Below are positions 17,396 through 26,035 of a DNA stretch of 64,000 bases, piece after piece. Positions within the stretch are counted from its first letter, which is position 1. Each line of letters starts with the position of its first letter. Source of the stretch: Cyanobacteria bacterium OH_CBrB_359 (GTDB lineage Bacteria > Cyanobacteriota > Vampirovibrionia > Gastranaerophilales > Gastranaerophilaceae); assembly GCA_023433065.1 (NCBI GenBank), contig JAEZET010000001.1:248001-312000 (forward strand), in the 5' to 3' direction. The notes under the pieces are model-generated. The model saw nothing but the letters and a program-made list of their open reading frames with translations, did no database searches and was not told the DNA's origin. A program made the translations under genes and the position numbers.

Positions 17396-19096
17396 CTACA
17401 ATATAATCTCTTCTATATCACTTTCCAAATTGCTTCTTTTTTCCGCTTCTTTTTCTCTTATACTTATAGGCAGGATTATTGTAAATTTAGTGCCTTTGTC
17501 AATTTCCGTTGACACTTTAATTTCGCCGTCGTGGTTTTTTATTACCTTATAGCTAATAGCCATACCCATTCCGGTGCCTTGACCAACAGGTTTTGTAGTA
17601 AAGAAGGGATTAAAAATCTTTGACGCAGTATTTTCATCCATACCGCTTCCGTTATCTTCAAATTCAATTATAACATTTTTTCCAAGTATTTTCATCCTAA
17701 TCCAGACATCGCCTTTTTCTTTTATGGCATAACAAGCGTTGTCAAGGATATTCATAAATACCTGATTTAGCTGACCTCCATATGCTTCAATCCTTGGGAG
17801 TCCTTCTTCATACTCTTTATGAACTTCAATTTTATTTTTAAACTTATTATGCAAAATATTCAAGGTTGTTTCTATTTCTTTAGGTAAATCAACATCTGTA
17901 AGAGCAATTTCTTCAAGCCTTGAGAAGTTTTTAAGATCCAGAATTATATTTTTGGTCCTTTCTGTACCTTCCTTGCAGCTTCTTATTAAATCAGGCAAGT
18001 CTGTTTTCAAAAATTCATAGTCAATTTCTTTTTTAAATTTTGTAATAGCTTCTTTTTGCTCAGGATTTAAATCTGATTCACATTTTTCATATTCATCTAT
18101 TACTTGTATCAAATCCGCAGAATAATTGCTTAAATGGCTCAAGTTTCCATATATAAAATTAATAGGGTTATTTATTTCATGCATAATCCCTGCAACAAGT
18201 TCACCTAATGACTTCATTTTTTCGGAGTGAACCATCATCGCCTGAGTATCCTGAAGTTCTTTATATGCGGCTTCTAATTGCTGAGTTCTCTCTTGTACCT
18301 GATGCCCCATAGAGCTATATAATCTTTGGAGAGCATCTGCCATTGAATTATATGAAGAGACAAGCTCATTAATCTCAATATAATCAGTTTCCTCTGCCCT
18401 GTTGGATAAGTCCCCTTGTCCAAAAGCGCTTGTAGCATTTACAAGAGAATTAAGCGGACTGATAATTTTTCTTGACAAAAAGTAAGAAAGCATCAGCCCC
18501 ATTATCATGAAAAGAAATATCAAAACGGCTAATTGTTTGATTAAAGTATCAAAATATGATTTAAAAATTTGATCTATAAAAAAACCTATATAAACAGTAT
18601 ATTTTGCTCTTACACCTTTAATGTATCTGGTATCATTAAATGCGGAATCTGAATTGTTTAACAAAGTGAGAGCTCCTTGATTTACAACAGCAACGACTTT
18701 GTCCGGCAATGATGTATATTCTATTTTTTTTGTAATATTGTCTTGAACTACAATATAAGCTATAATCTTGTTGGTAATCATATGCTCAAGTTTTGTTGGA
18801 ATCCTGTAGAATTGGTTATTATCGATATCTTCAGCAATCATATTTATTATTGTCGCCGCCAAAGAAACATTTAACGTATTTGTTTGCAGTTGTGCTTTAT
18901 CATTTAATTTGCTCATCATATTGTTAATGTATAAACCCATAAAAAGCACTATTAATGCTATAATTCCGCTTGTTAAATAAGCAAATTCTACACTCAGCTT
19001 GCGCTCTTTGGAAGTTAAAAGACTGCTCATTCTTTTAACAAAATTAATGAGCCAGCGAAAATAAAATTTATTAGAATTATTTTTTAGCTTTAGCAT
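17396..19096 (-). CDS. Membrane sensor histidine kinase (HAMP-HisKA-HATPase)
   Basis: The protein has 566 residues. Two transmembrane segments (about 43-62 and 187-208) flank a periplasmic sensor of some 120 residues. A HAMP domain (205-258) and a coiled coil (QVQERTQQLEAAYKELQDTQ) follow. The dimerisation helix carries the phosphoacceptor His306 (LVAGIMHEINNPINFIYGN, the HExxNP form typical of hybrid and chemosensory-like kinases). The ATPase domain has N, G1 and G2 boxes (NILDNACYAI, FEDNGSGMDE, GQGTGMGMAIS). It overlaps the small membrane protein by 20 bp and abuts the HD-GYP regulator. A later ATG at 19030 is possible. The signal sensed is unknown. Confidence 0.92.
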   Translation of the reverse strand: MLKLKNNSNKFYFRWLINFVKRMSSLLTSKERKLSVEFAYLTSGIIALIVLFMGLYINNMMSKLNDKAQLQTNTLNVSLAATIINMIAEDIDNNQFYRIPTKLEHMITNKIIAYIVVQDNITKKIEYTSLPDKVVAVVNQGALTLLNNSDSAFNDTRYIKGVRAKYTVYIGFFIDQIFKSYFDTLIKQLAVLIFLFMIMGLMLSYFLSRKIISPLNSLVNATSAFGQGDLSNRAEETDYIEINELVSSYNSMADALQRLYSSMGHQVQERTQQLEAAYKELQDTQAMMVHSEKMKSLGELVAGIMHEINNPINFIYGNLSHLSNYSADLIQVIDEYEKCESDLNPEQKEAITKFKKEIDYEFLKTDLPDLIRSCKEGTERTKNIILDLKNFSRLEEIALTDVDLPKEIETTLNILHNKFKNKIEVHKEYEEGLPRIEAYGGQLNQVFMNILDNACYAIKEKGDVWIRMKILGKNVIIEFEDNGSGMDENTASKIFNPFFTTKPVGQGTGMGMAISYKVIKNHDGEIKVSTEIDKGTKFTIILPISIREKEAEKRSNLESDIEEIIL

Positions 19097-19277
19097 AATC
19101 CATTACACGACCAATCAAAAAACCTAAAACTCCAAGAGCTAAAGAAGCCGGAATTATTTTATATAATACATGCAATATAGTATCACAACTATAAGACATA
19201 GAGTGCATAAAAGACAAAACTCCTAAAACAACAAAGGATAAACTTGTTAAAAAAACTGAAACACTTTTGGAGTACAT
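19077..19277 (-). CDS. Small two-helix membrane protein ahead of the sensor kinase
   Basis: The 66-residue protein is mostly two hydrophobic segments (about 7-26 and 38-58), the second with small-residue packing (LALGVLGFLIGRV), and ends in a basic tail (DYAKAKK). GAGG lies 6 bases before its ATG, which supports it as real. It overlaps the kinase gene by 20 bp, so translation of the kinase is probably coupled to it. I do not recognise a family. A small membrane accessory or signal-input subunit for the kinase is an inference from position. Confidence 0.65.
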   Translation of the reverse strand: MYSKSVSVFLTSLSFVVLGVLSFMHSMSYSCDTILHVLYKIIPASLALGVLGFLIGRVMDYAKAKK

Positions 19278-19300
19278 ACACTACCTCAATCTTAAGAAAT

Positions 19301-19888
19301 TTATTTATTTTGGTCTTCAAGTTGCTTCTTAAAACAAAATTGCACTAAGGCTATTCTATCAATATTTTTAATATTTTTAAATCGTCCTGACACAGTATAT
19401 CCCAAAATATCATCAGCCTCCAATCTTATCGGCTGAAAGCTTACATCCAGAGATAAATTTTTATCAAACGATAAGGAAATTTTATAATCTTCACTTAAAT
19501 TTAACTGTTCTTTTAAAGTGATTTTCATTCCTCCTGCACTAATGTCGAGCATTTGGGCTTTGATTTTGTTTTCACTTAAAAGTAGTATTATTTCTTTTGT
19601 AATACAGACTCTTGTATATTCTCTTCTTTGCAAAAATTTATAGTCATTTGGATAAAATATTTCAACATTTTTATCCTTAAGCGACTTAACCTCTGTCTGA
19701 AAATACAAAACTCCTTCTGCAGTATTAGCAAAAAGTTCTACAGGTTCTTTAGCCTCATAATTTTCATTCGATGTAAGCTCCACTTCAAAATAGCCTTCAT
19801 TTAAATCTTTGACTATGCACTTGGATATACCCGAAGGGTCTCTTGGGATTATTTTAAACTCTTTATCTTTAGTTATGTATTCTTGCAT
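19301..19888 (-). CDS. PilZ-domain cyclic-di-GMP-binding protein (YcgR-like)
   Basis: I place the start at the ATG at 19888 (195 residues), because GGAG sits 7 bases upstream. The frame is open to 19912. An N-terminal YcgR-N-like beta domain (about 1-85) is followed by a PilZ domain with both binding signatures: the RxxxR-type QRREYTRV and the D/NxSxxG-type LDISAGGMKI. YcgR proteins act on the flagellar motor when cyclic-di-GMP is high. The gene follows flhA by 23 bp, so it is likely the last gene of the export-gate operon and precedes the small protein/kinase/HD-GYP genes. Confidence 0.85.
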   Translation of the reverse strand: MQEYITKDKEFKIIPRDPSGISKCIVKDLNEGYFEVELTSNENYEAKEPVELFANTAEGVLYFQTEVKSLKDKNVEIFYPNDYKFLQRREYTRVCITKEIILLLSENKIKAQMLDISAGGMKITLKEQLNLSEDYKISLSFDKNLSLDVSFQPIRLEADDILGYTVSGRFKNIKNIDRIALVQFCFKKQLEDQNK

Positions 19889-19935
19889 AATTTTTCTCCA
19901 AGGTTCAACCATTTTTAATGGTATCCTTTAAATAA

Positions 19936-22050
19936 CTATTTTGCAACACCTGCAAAAACCTGTATTAAGCCAACTGACTTTGCTTTTGTATTGTTACTGA
20001 TTTCGTTGTATGACATAACAGCAATTTGAGGATATGTTCTTTCTATAAGCCTCCTGAAAGGCAGCCTTATAGGAGAAGAACACAGTAATACAGGTTGGCT
20101 TCCATACATATTTATTGCTTTTTCGAGTTCATGATTCAAAGAATCAAGCAGTTTTCTTGTAAATTCAGGATCCAACATAAGGCTCTGGCCATCAGGACTT
20201 ACGCCTTGAGCTATTGTGTTTTCAACATCAGGTGATAAAGTTACCACTAAAAGTTCCCCTGAATCAGATAAATTTTGTTTACAAATGCTCCTTGCCAATG
20301 CTGCTCTAACCTGCTCGGTAAGAAAATCAGGATTTTTACTTATTCTTGATTGCAAGCTTATAACTTCTAAAATTGTTTTTAAATCTCTTATTGAAAGTCT
20401 TTCTTTTAAAAGATTCTGGATAACTTGTTGTACTTCAGCCACAGAAATTTCTTTCATCAAGTCATTTACATACTCTTCAGAAACTTCTTTTTTAAGATTA
20501 TCAATCAGCTGCTGTATGTCAGCTCTTGATAGGATTTCTGATGCGTTTTTCTTTATAACCTCAGTCAAATGTGTTGATATAACGGCAGAAGGACTTACAA
20601 CAGTGTATCCTTGAGATTCTACAAATTCTTTGTCTTGCTCTTCTACCCACAAAGCAGGCAGTCCAAATGCGGGCTCAATTGCACTTATACCTTTTATATC
20701 AGGATTATCTTCACCGCCTGTAGAATTCATTGCAAGACTTCTATCCACATATATTTCCCCTGACTCAATAGGAACACCCTTCAGTTTAATCTGGTATTTA
20801 TTTGGAGGAAGCTGCAAATTATCTCTTACTCTTATAGACGGCAAAACAATTCCCAAATCAAGCGCAGTCTGCCTTCTTATTTGGGCAATCCTTTCAAGTA
20901 AATCTCCGCCTTGTTCCGCATCAAGAAGAGGCACAAGTCTATAGCCTATTTCAATCTCAATCGCCTCAATTGCCAATAATTCTAAAACGCTTTCTCTTGT
21001 GGCTTTTTTCTTTTTCTTGGCAACTTTATCCATTTTCTGGTTTTTCTCGTCTTCTTCGCGCTTTTTCTCCTCTAGTTCCTGCTTTAATTTAAGTTCATTA
21101 TTCCTCTTCACGGCAAAAAGACCTATACCCACCGCAACAAATAAGAAAGGAAGCGTAGGCATACCCGGAACCAAGCCTAAAAATACCAATAAACCTGAAA
21201 CAACAGCGAGAACGGTAGGATTAGAGAACATTTCTTGCTGGATATCTTCTCCTAGTGAGCTATCCTGCCCTGCTGCTCTTGAAATAATTAAACCTGTTGC
21301 AAAAGATATTAATAGCGCAGGAATCTGTGATACAAGTCCATCCCCTACAGTCAAAATAGTGTATGTGCTCAATGCTGTCATAACATCCATTTTCAGCTGC
21401 CATACACCAATAATCAGACCTGCAACAATATTTACAACGGTAATTAATATACCCGCAGTCGCATCACCTTTAACAAACTTGGAAGCACCATCCATTGTAC
21501 CGTAGAAATTGGCTTCTCTTTCAAGCTTTCTTCTCTTTGCCTTTGCCTGCTCTTCATTAATCAAACCCGAGTTCAAATCAGCATCAATACTAAGCTGCTT
21601 ACCAGGCATGCTATCCAACGTAAACCTTGCAGACACTTCAGCTACCCTGCCGGCACCACCTGTAATTACCATAAAATTGATAATTACTAAAATTACAAAT
21701 ATGATAAAACCAACAACATAATTGCCGCCGACTACATATTCTCCAAACGAATGAATAACATCTCCCGCTTCTCCGTAAAGCAAAATCAATCTTGTAGAAC
21801 TGACGTTTAATCCGAGCCTAAAAATTGTTGATATAAGCAATATTACCGGAAACGAAGAATATTCAAGCGGCTCTTTTGTAAAAAGACAAATAAGCATTAT
21901 TATTATCGCAAGCGAAATATTCAACGTTAATAAAACGTCCAACAATGGCGCAGGTAAAGGTAAGACCATCATACTTACGATAATAACTAAACCAATCGCA
22001 AGTACAACGTCATTATTTTTAAATAAACCAGCTAAAGTATTTGACTCCAT
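19936..22050 (-). CDS. flhA: Flagellar biosynthesis protein FlhA (export gate)
   Basis: This 704-residue protein belongs to the FHIPEP family. Its N-terminal half has about eight transmembrane helices and the signature GGAGRVAEVSARFTLDSMPG with IDADLNSGLI. The C-terminal half (from about residue 330, after a Lys/Glu-rich linker) is the cytoplasmic domain that binds chaperone-substrate complexes. FlhA forms the nonameric ring of the flagellar type III export apparatus. Its start lies 3 bp after flhB. A virulence-type SctV homologue is less likely, because the neighbours are fliP/Q/R and flhB in flagellar order. Confidence 0.95.
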   Translation of the reverse strand: MESNTLAGLFKNNDVVLAIGLVIIVSMMVLPLPAPLLDVLLTLNISLAIIIMLICLFTKEPLEYSSFPVILLISTIFRLGLNVSSTRLILLYGEAGDVIHSFGEYVVGGNYVVGFIIFVILVIINFMVITGGAGRVAEVSARFTLDSMPGKQLSIDADLNSGLINEEQAKAKRRKLEREANFYGTMDGASKFVKGDATAGILITVVNIVAGLIIGVWQLKMDVMTALSTYTILTVGDGLVSQIPALLISFATGLIISRAAGQDSSLGEDIQQEMFSNPTVLAVVSGLLVFLGLVPGMPTLPFLFVAVGIGLFAVKRNNELKLKQELEEKKREEDEKNQKMDKVAKKKKKATRESVLELLAIEAIEIEIGYRLVPLLDAEQGGDLLERIAQIRRQTALDLGIVLPSIRVRDNLQLPPNKYQIKLKGVPIESGEIYVDRSLAMNSTGGEDNPDIKGISAIEPAFGLPALWVEEQDKEFVESQGYTVVSPSAVISTHLTEVIKKNASEILSRADIQQLIDNLKKEVSEEYVNDLMKEISVAEVQQVIQNLLKERLSIRDLKTILEVISLQSRISKNPDFLTEQVRAALARSICKQNLSDSGELLVVTLSPDVENTIAQGVSPDGQSLMLDPEFTRKLLDSLNHELEKAINMYGSQPVLLCSSPIRLPFRRLIERTYPQIAVMSYNEISNNTKAKSVGLIQVFAGVAK

Positions 22051-22053
22051 CCT

Positions 22054-23127
22054 CTACACCCTTGCCTTATTTCTATTATACACATAAGCGAGAACTTCGG
22101 CTACTGCTACATATAAATCTGCAGGTATAACAGAATCAACCGGGACCAGTTTATACAAAGAACGTGCAAGGGGCTTATTCTCAACAATGGGAATATTATT
22201 CTCCTGTGCAATTTCACGTATCTTAAATGCCAGAAAATCTACACCTTTTGCGACCACAATAGGTGCGGACTGTTTTAATTTATCATATTTTAAAGCTACC
22301 GCATAATGCGTAGGATTAGTTACAACAACATCTGCCGTAGGGATAGCACTCATCATTTTTTGTCTCATCATTTTCATTTGGGCTGAGCGGATTCTGGATT
22401 TAATTTGAGGGTCTCCTTCAGTATTTTTCCACTCTTCTTTTATCTCCTGTTTTGTCATTTTTATTGACTTTTCATACTGATAGGTCTGGTATTTCTTATC
22501 TATAATCCCTATAATCAGCATTGCAATACACATATTTATAAGCATCTGCACAAGTATACTGCCCAAAACCATAAAGGCTGAATTTACATCAACTCCGACT
22601 AGTGCAAAGAGTTCTTCTTTTCTTGAATTTATTACAGAATAACCGCAACTGCCTACTATTAAGACCTTTAAAATATTTTTTAAGAGCTCTACAAGATTTC
22701 TCGGCGAAAATATATTTAAAGTGTTTTTTAATCCCTCCAGTACCTTTGCCGGTCCTAGTTTTGTAATATCGGGCTTAATCTTTTCTGTAGCAAAAAGATT
22801 CCCGACTTGCGACCTGATAACAACAGCTGCAGCAATCATTAAAGTTAATAAAAATGGTAAAACAATTTGTGCCGATGCTATTGCAAATGGAGCAAGCAAT
22901 CCAAGGATATCACTTGTTGTAATATATTTGGGATTTAAGTGAGTAAAAGTCTGATATGCAAGAGCTTGAAGGTCGTTCATTATCTTAGGTGCTAAAACAA
23001 CCAATAAACCAACGCCCGTAGCCAAAACAAGAGCAGAATTCAAATCCTGACTCTTTGCTATATTACCTTTTTTTCTTTCATTCTCCCGCCGTTTGGGGGT
23101 GGCTTCTTCAGTTTTTTCTGAGCTCAT
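22054..23127 (-). CDS. flhB: Flagellar biosynthesis protein FlhB (export switch)
   Basis: This 357-residue protein opens with the hydrophilic EKTEEATPKRRENERKKGNIAKSQ stretch typical of FlhB, then four transmembrane helices and a cytoplasmic tail. The autocleavage site NPTH is present in VVVTNPTHYAVALKYD, so the substrate-specificity switch should work. FlhB changes export from rod/hook to filament proteins. Spacing to fliR (7 bp) and flhA (3 bp) indicates one operon. Confidence 0.95.
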   Translation of the reverse strand: MSSEKTEEATPKRRENERKKGNIAKSQDLNSALVLATGVGLLVVLAPKIMNDLQALAYQTFTHLNPKYITTSDILGLLAPFAIASAQIVLPFLLTLMIAAAVVIRSQVGNLFATEKIKPDITKLGPAKVLEGLKNTLNIFSPRNLVELLKNILKVLIVGSCGYSVINSRKEELFALVGVDVNSAFMVLGSILVQMLINMCIAMLIIGIIDKKYQTYQYEKSIKMTKQEIKEEWKNTEGDPQIKSRIRSAQMKMMRQKMMSAIPTADVVVTNPTHYAVALKYDKLKQSAPIVVAKGVDFLAFKIREIAQENNIPIVENKPLARSLYKLVPVDSVIPADLYVAVAEVLAYVYNRNKARV

Positions 23128-23133
23128 CTAACC

Positions 23134-23913
23134 TCACATAAACATTTTTAACAGAGTAGACATATGATTTTCTATAAGATTTCTAAGATATGTTGCCATA
23201 GGAGGTGCAAACAATATCATTAAAATCAAGCCTACATATATTTTTACGGGAATGGCCACCATAAAAATATTCATCTGGGGTATCATCTTGGCAAGCACTC
23301 CCAAGAGTACCTCTAATACAAATAACACACAAAATATAGGCAATACAACCTTCAAAGCAATGAGAAATATGTCCGAAGATAAATGCAAAACCTGATCGAC
23401 CAAAGCAGGCGCAAACAATAGATTAATTCCCGGAGGAATTGTTATAAAACTTTGATAAACAGTTGTAAAGAGCATTTGATGAGCATTAAGCACCAAAAAC
23501 AACATTGTTGTAAGTAAAAGATAGAACTCACCTATAACAGGAACCTGTGACTGAGTTGCAGGGTCAAGCACATTACTCATCGCAAGTCCTACTTGCTGTG
23601 ATAAAAACTGACCCGACATCTGTACCCCGACAAAAATAAAATTTGCTATAAAACCGATTAAAGCTCCTATAATAAATTCCTTAATTAAAAACAAAGTCAG
23701 AGCAATCATATTCGTAGGCACAACAAAAGAAGATTTAGCCACAACCATCGGATACATAATAAAAGCGATTAATGCCACAAGCCACACCTTCACTTGAGGA
23801 GGAATAGGATAGGTAGAAAATAAAGGCGCAGTTGTGATAAGACCGCTTAGCCTTGTCAAAACTATTATGAATACTATTATATTTTGGCCTGAAAAAAGAT
23901 CTAACAAACTCAT
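23134..23913 (-). CDS. fliR: Flagellar biosynthesis protein FliR
   Basis: This 259-residue integral membrane protein has at least six hydrophobic segments and conserved FliR features: LTRLSGLITTAPLFS near the N terminus, EFIIGALIGFIANFIFVGVQMSGQFLSQQVGLAMSNVLDP in the middle, and LGVLAKMIPQMNIFMVAIPVKI near the end. FliR is one of the FliPQR core proteins that form the helical export pore. It sits between fliQ and flhB, as in most flagellar operons. Confidence 0.95.
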   Translation of the reverse strand: MSLLDLFSGQNIIVFIIVLTRLSGLITTAPLFSTYPIPPQVKVWLVALIAFIMYPMVVAKSSFVVPTNMIALTLFLIKEFIIGALIGFIANFIFVGVQMSGQFLSQQVGLAMSNVLDPATQSQVPVIGEFYLLLTTMLFLVLNAHQMLFTTVYQSFITIPPGINLLFAPALVDQVLHLSSDIFLIALKVVLPIFCVLFVLEVLLGVLAKMIPQMNIFMVAIPVKIYVGLILMILFAPPMATYLRNLIENHMSTLLKMFM

Positions 23914-23929
23914 CCTTTAAATTTTTCCG

Positions 23930-24199
23930 TTATTTAATCAAAAACTTTATCTGGGCAAAAAGGTCATTTACACTGTGAGTGTACGTCGACAGCATCCATG
24001 GCATTAAAATAATAAGAGTCAGAATGCCTGCAATTATTTTAGGGACAAAGGTTAAAGTGGACTCTTGTATCTGCGTTACAGACTGAAAAATGCTTATCAA
24101 CAAACCCACAACAACACTTACAATCAGTATGGGTGATGAAAGTTGCAATATTAAAATTAAAACACTTTGTATTATAGTTAAAAATTGAGATTCACTCAT
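23930..24199 (-). CDS. fliQ: Flagellar biosynthesis protein FliQ
   Basis: The protein has 89 residues and two long hydrophobic helices, the usual FliQ size. It carries the family core VVGLLISIFQSVTQIQESTLTFVPKIIAGI. FliQ packs around the FliP/FliR pore. It lies 13 bp after fliP and 16 bp before fliR. Confidence 0.95.
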   Translation of the reverse strand: MSESQFLTIIQSVLILILQLSSPILIVSVVVGLLISIFQSVTQIQESTLTFVPKIIAGILTLIILMPWMLSTYTHSVNDLFAQIKFLIK

Positions 24200-24212
24200 T
24201 CTGCTTTCCTTA

Positions 24213-24974
24213 TTATGTTATGAAACTCTCTATAAGCGACTTGGTTATCAAATACCAGCCATCTATCATTACAAACAATATCAGCTTAAACGGTGTTGCA
24301 ACAACGGTAGGCGGAAGAAACAGCATCCCCATCGACACCAATATACTTGCAACAATAATATCCACGACCAGAAACGGCAAAAATATTACAAAGCCTATTA
24401 TAAAAGCTGTTTTTAATTCGCTGAGAACAAATGCAGGCAAAATTACATATGTAGGGACCTCCATCCAGTTTTTAGGCTTCTCCAGCTTCGCCATATTTAT
24501 AAACAAGGCAATTTCCTTTTCATGTGTATGTTTTATCATAAATTCCCGAAGAGGAAATGCTGCTTTTTCAAACGCAACTTGCTGCGTAATCTGGTTATTT
24601 AAATATGGCTGAACGGCAGATTCATTTATTTTATTAAAAGTAGGTGCCATTACAAAAAACGTAAGTATAAGCGCCAACCCTGCCAAGACCTGATTAGGAG
24701 GAAGAGAGGCTGTACCTATTGCCTGCCTAGTAAGGGCCAAAACTATAATAATCCTTATAAATGCCGTTGTCATTATGAATATACTTGGTGCAAGCGTCAA
24801 AACAGTCAGCAAAATAAGGATTTGAACGCCTTGCGTAAACTCCTGAGGGCTATTAGCAGAGCCCATACCGACACTTATTGTAGGAAATGCGATTGCCGCT
24901 TTGGCAGACATTTGCGTAAAAATATTTATAAAAATTACAAACAGGAATTTTGCATATTTTTTAAAAAAATTCAT
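24213..24974 (-). CDS. fliP: Flagellar biosynthesis protein FliP
   Basis: This 253-residue protein starts with a cleavable-looking signal (FLFVIFINIFTQMSAKA), as FliP commonly does, followed by the family signatures LAPSIFIMTTAFIRIIIVLALTRQAIG, PPNQVLAGLALILTFFVMAPTF and the C-terminal LPPTVVATPFKLILFVMIDGW. It forms the pentameric core of the export pore. It is the first gene of the export-gate operon, with GGGAGG upstream of the ATG. The plus-strand glycosyltransferase at 25136 diverges from it across 161 bp. Confidence 0.95.
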   Translation of the reverse strand: MNFFKKYAKFLFVIFINIFTQMSAKAAIAFPTISVGMGSANSPQEFTQGVQILILLTVLTLAPSIFIMTTAFIRIIIVLALTRQAIGTASLPPNQVLAGLALILTFFVMAPTFNKINESAVQPYLNNQITQQVAFEKAAFPLREFMIKHTHEKEIALFINMAKLEKPKNWMEVPTYVILPAFVLSELKTAFIIGFVIFLPFLVVDIIVASILVSMGMLFLPPTVVATPFKLILFVMIDGWYLITKSLIESFIT

Positions 24975-25135
24975 TCCTTATTAATCCTCCCTGAATTCAG
25001 ATATATGTATGCATTAATATCATAATCTACATGGAATTTTTTTACGAATTCTTAATCAAACTTCAAGAAAACAATACTACTATTGTCAAATTTTAATCTG
25101 TTTTACTTTTTCAAAAAATGTAATAGGATATAAAA

Positions 25136-26035
25136 ATGGAAAATAATAATATAAGAGTTTCTGTAATAGTACCAGTCTATAATACGGAACAATACCTTAA
25201 CAAATGCCTTGAAAGCCTTGTCAAACAGACATTAAACGGCATTGAAATTATTTGCGTAAATGACGGCTCTACCGATAATTCTTTAAATATTTTGGATGGC
25301 TTTGCAAAAAAAGATTCAAGAATAAAAATCCTCAACCAAAAAAATAAAGGGCAATCCGCTGCAAGAAACAACGGGTTTAAGGCAGCAAAAGGCGAGTATA
25401 TAGGCTTTTTAGACTCAGATGATTTTGCGGACATTACAATGTTTGAAAAATTATACCTTGATGCAAAGAAAAAAAATTCAGACATTTCAATGTGTTCCAT
25501 CACTGTTTTAAACGAGAAAACAGGAATATCTACGACATCTGACCCTTATATGAATCTGAACCTCTTTGATGAAAGTTTTGAAAATACCGCTTTTACGCAT
25601 AAGCAGACACATGATTTTATCTTCAGAATCTGTGTAACCCCTTGGAATAAAATATACAAAAGAGAATTCCTTGAAACAAATAATATACTTTTCCATGAGA
25701 ATTTAAATTTTGAAGACAACGTATTCTTTTATGAAACATTCATCCAGGCCCGTCAAATAAGCCTTGTTAAAGAGCCTCTTGTGTTCTACAGGAAAGAATC
25801 TCTAACCTCTTATACATTCGGGAATCAGGATTATAAAAAACTTGATTTCTTTAAAATATTTGAAAAAATCGAAACTTTCCTCAAAGAAAAAAATATTTAT
25901 AATGAACTTGAAGATTACTTTTTAACACATAAAAAAAATACTCTTATTTACTGGTATAAAAAACTGAAAAATGAAAAAGTAAAAGAAGAATACTACGAAA
26001 AACTAAAAACAAATTACGGTAATATCCAAGTATAA
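25136..26035 (+). CDS. Family 2 glycosyltransferase (GT-A)
   Basis: The protein has 299 residues. The GT2 fold is clear at the N terminus: SVIVPVYNTEQYLNKCLESL, EIICVNDGSTDNSL, GQSAARNNGFKAAKGEYIGFLDSDD (DSDD metal motif). A later CVTPWNKIYKREFL motif is shared with EpsJ/CpsI-type transferases. It adds a sugar to a lipid-linked surface glycan at the cytoplasmic membrane face. AGGA lies 6 bases before the ATG. It is the only plus-strand gene of the polysaccharide locus and converges directly with the next transferase (adjacent bases), so it has its own promoter. Confidence 0.9.
   Translation: MENNNIRVSVIVPVYNTEQYLNKCLESLVKQTLNGIEIICVNDGSTDNSLNILDGFAKKDSRIKILNQKNKGQSAARNNGFKAAKGEYIGFLDSDDFADITMFEKLYLDAKKKNSDISMCSITVLNEKTGISTTSDPYMNLNLFDESFENTAFTHKQTHDFIFRICVTPWNKIYKREFLETNNILFHENLNFEDNVFFYETFIQARQISLVKEPLVFYRKESLTSYTFGNQDYKKLDFFKIFEKIETFLKEKNIYNELEDYFLTHKKNTLIYWYKKLKNEKVKEEYYEKLKTNYGNIQV

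Noticed and set aside
20216..21721. Several plus-strand open frames inside flhA
   Set aside because: They are antisense shadows of the strongly supported FlhA reading frame, with odd Ser/Phe-rich compositions and no ribosome binding sites of note.
19936..24974. Virulence-type III secretion system instead of flagellum
   Set aside because: Gene order fliP-fliQ-fliR-flhB-flhA, the FlhB NPTH context and the adjoining YcgR-like gene fit flagella better; no injectisome-specific genes are seen.
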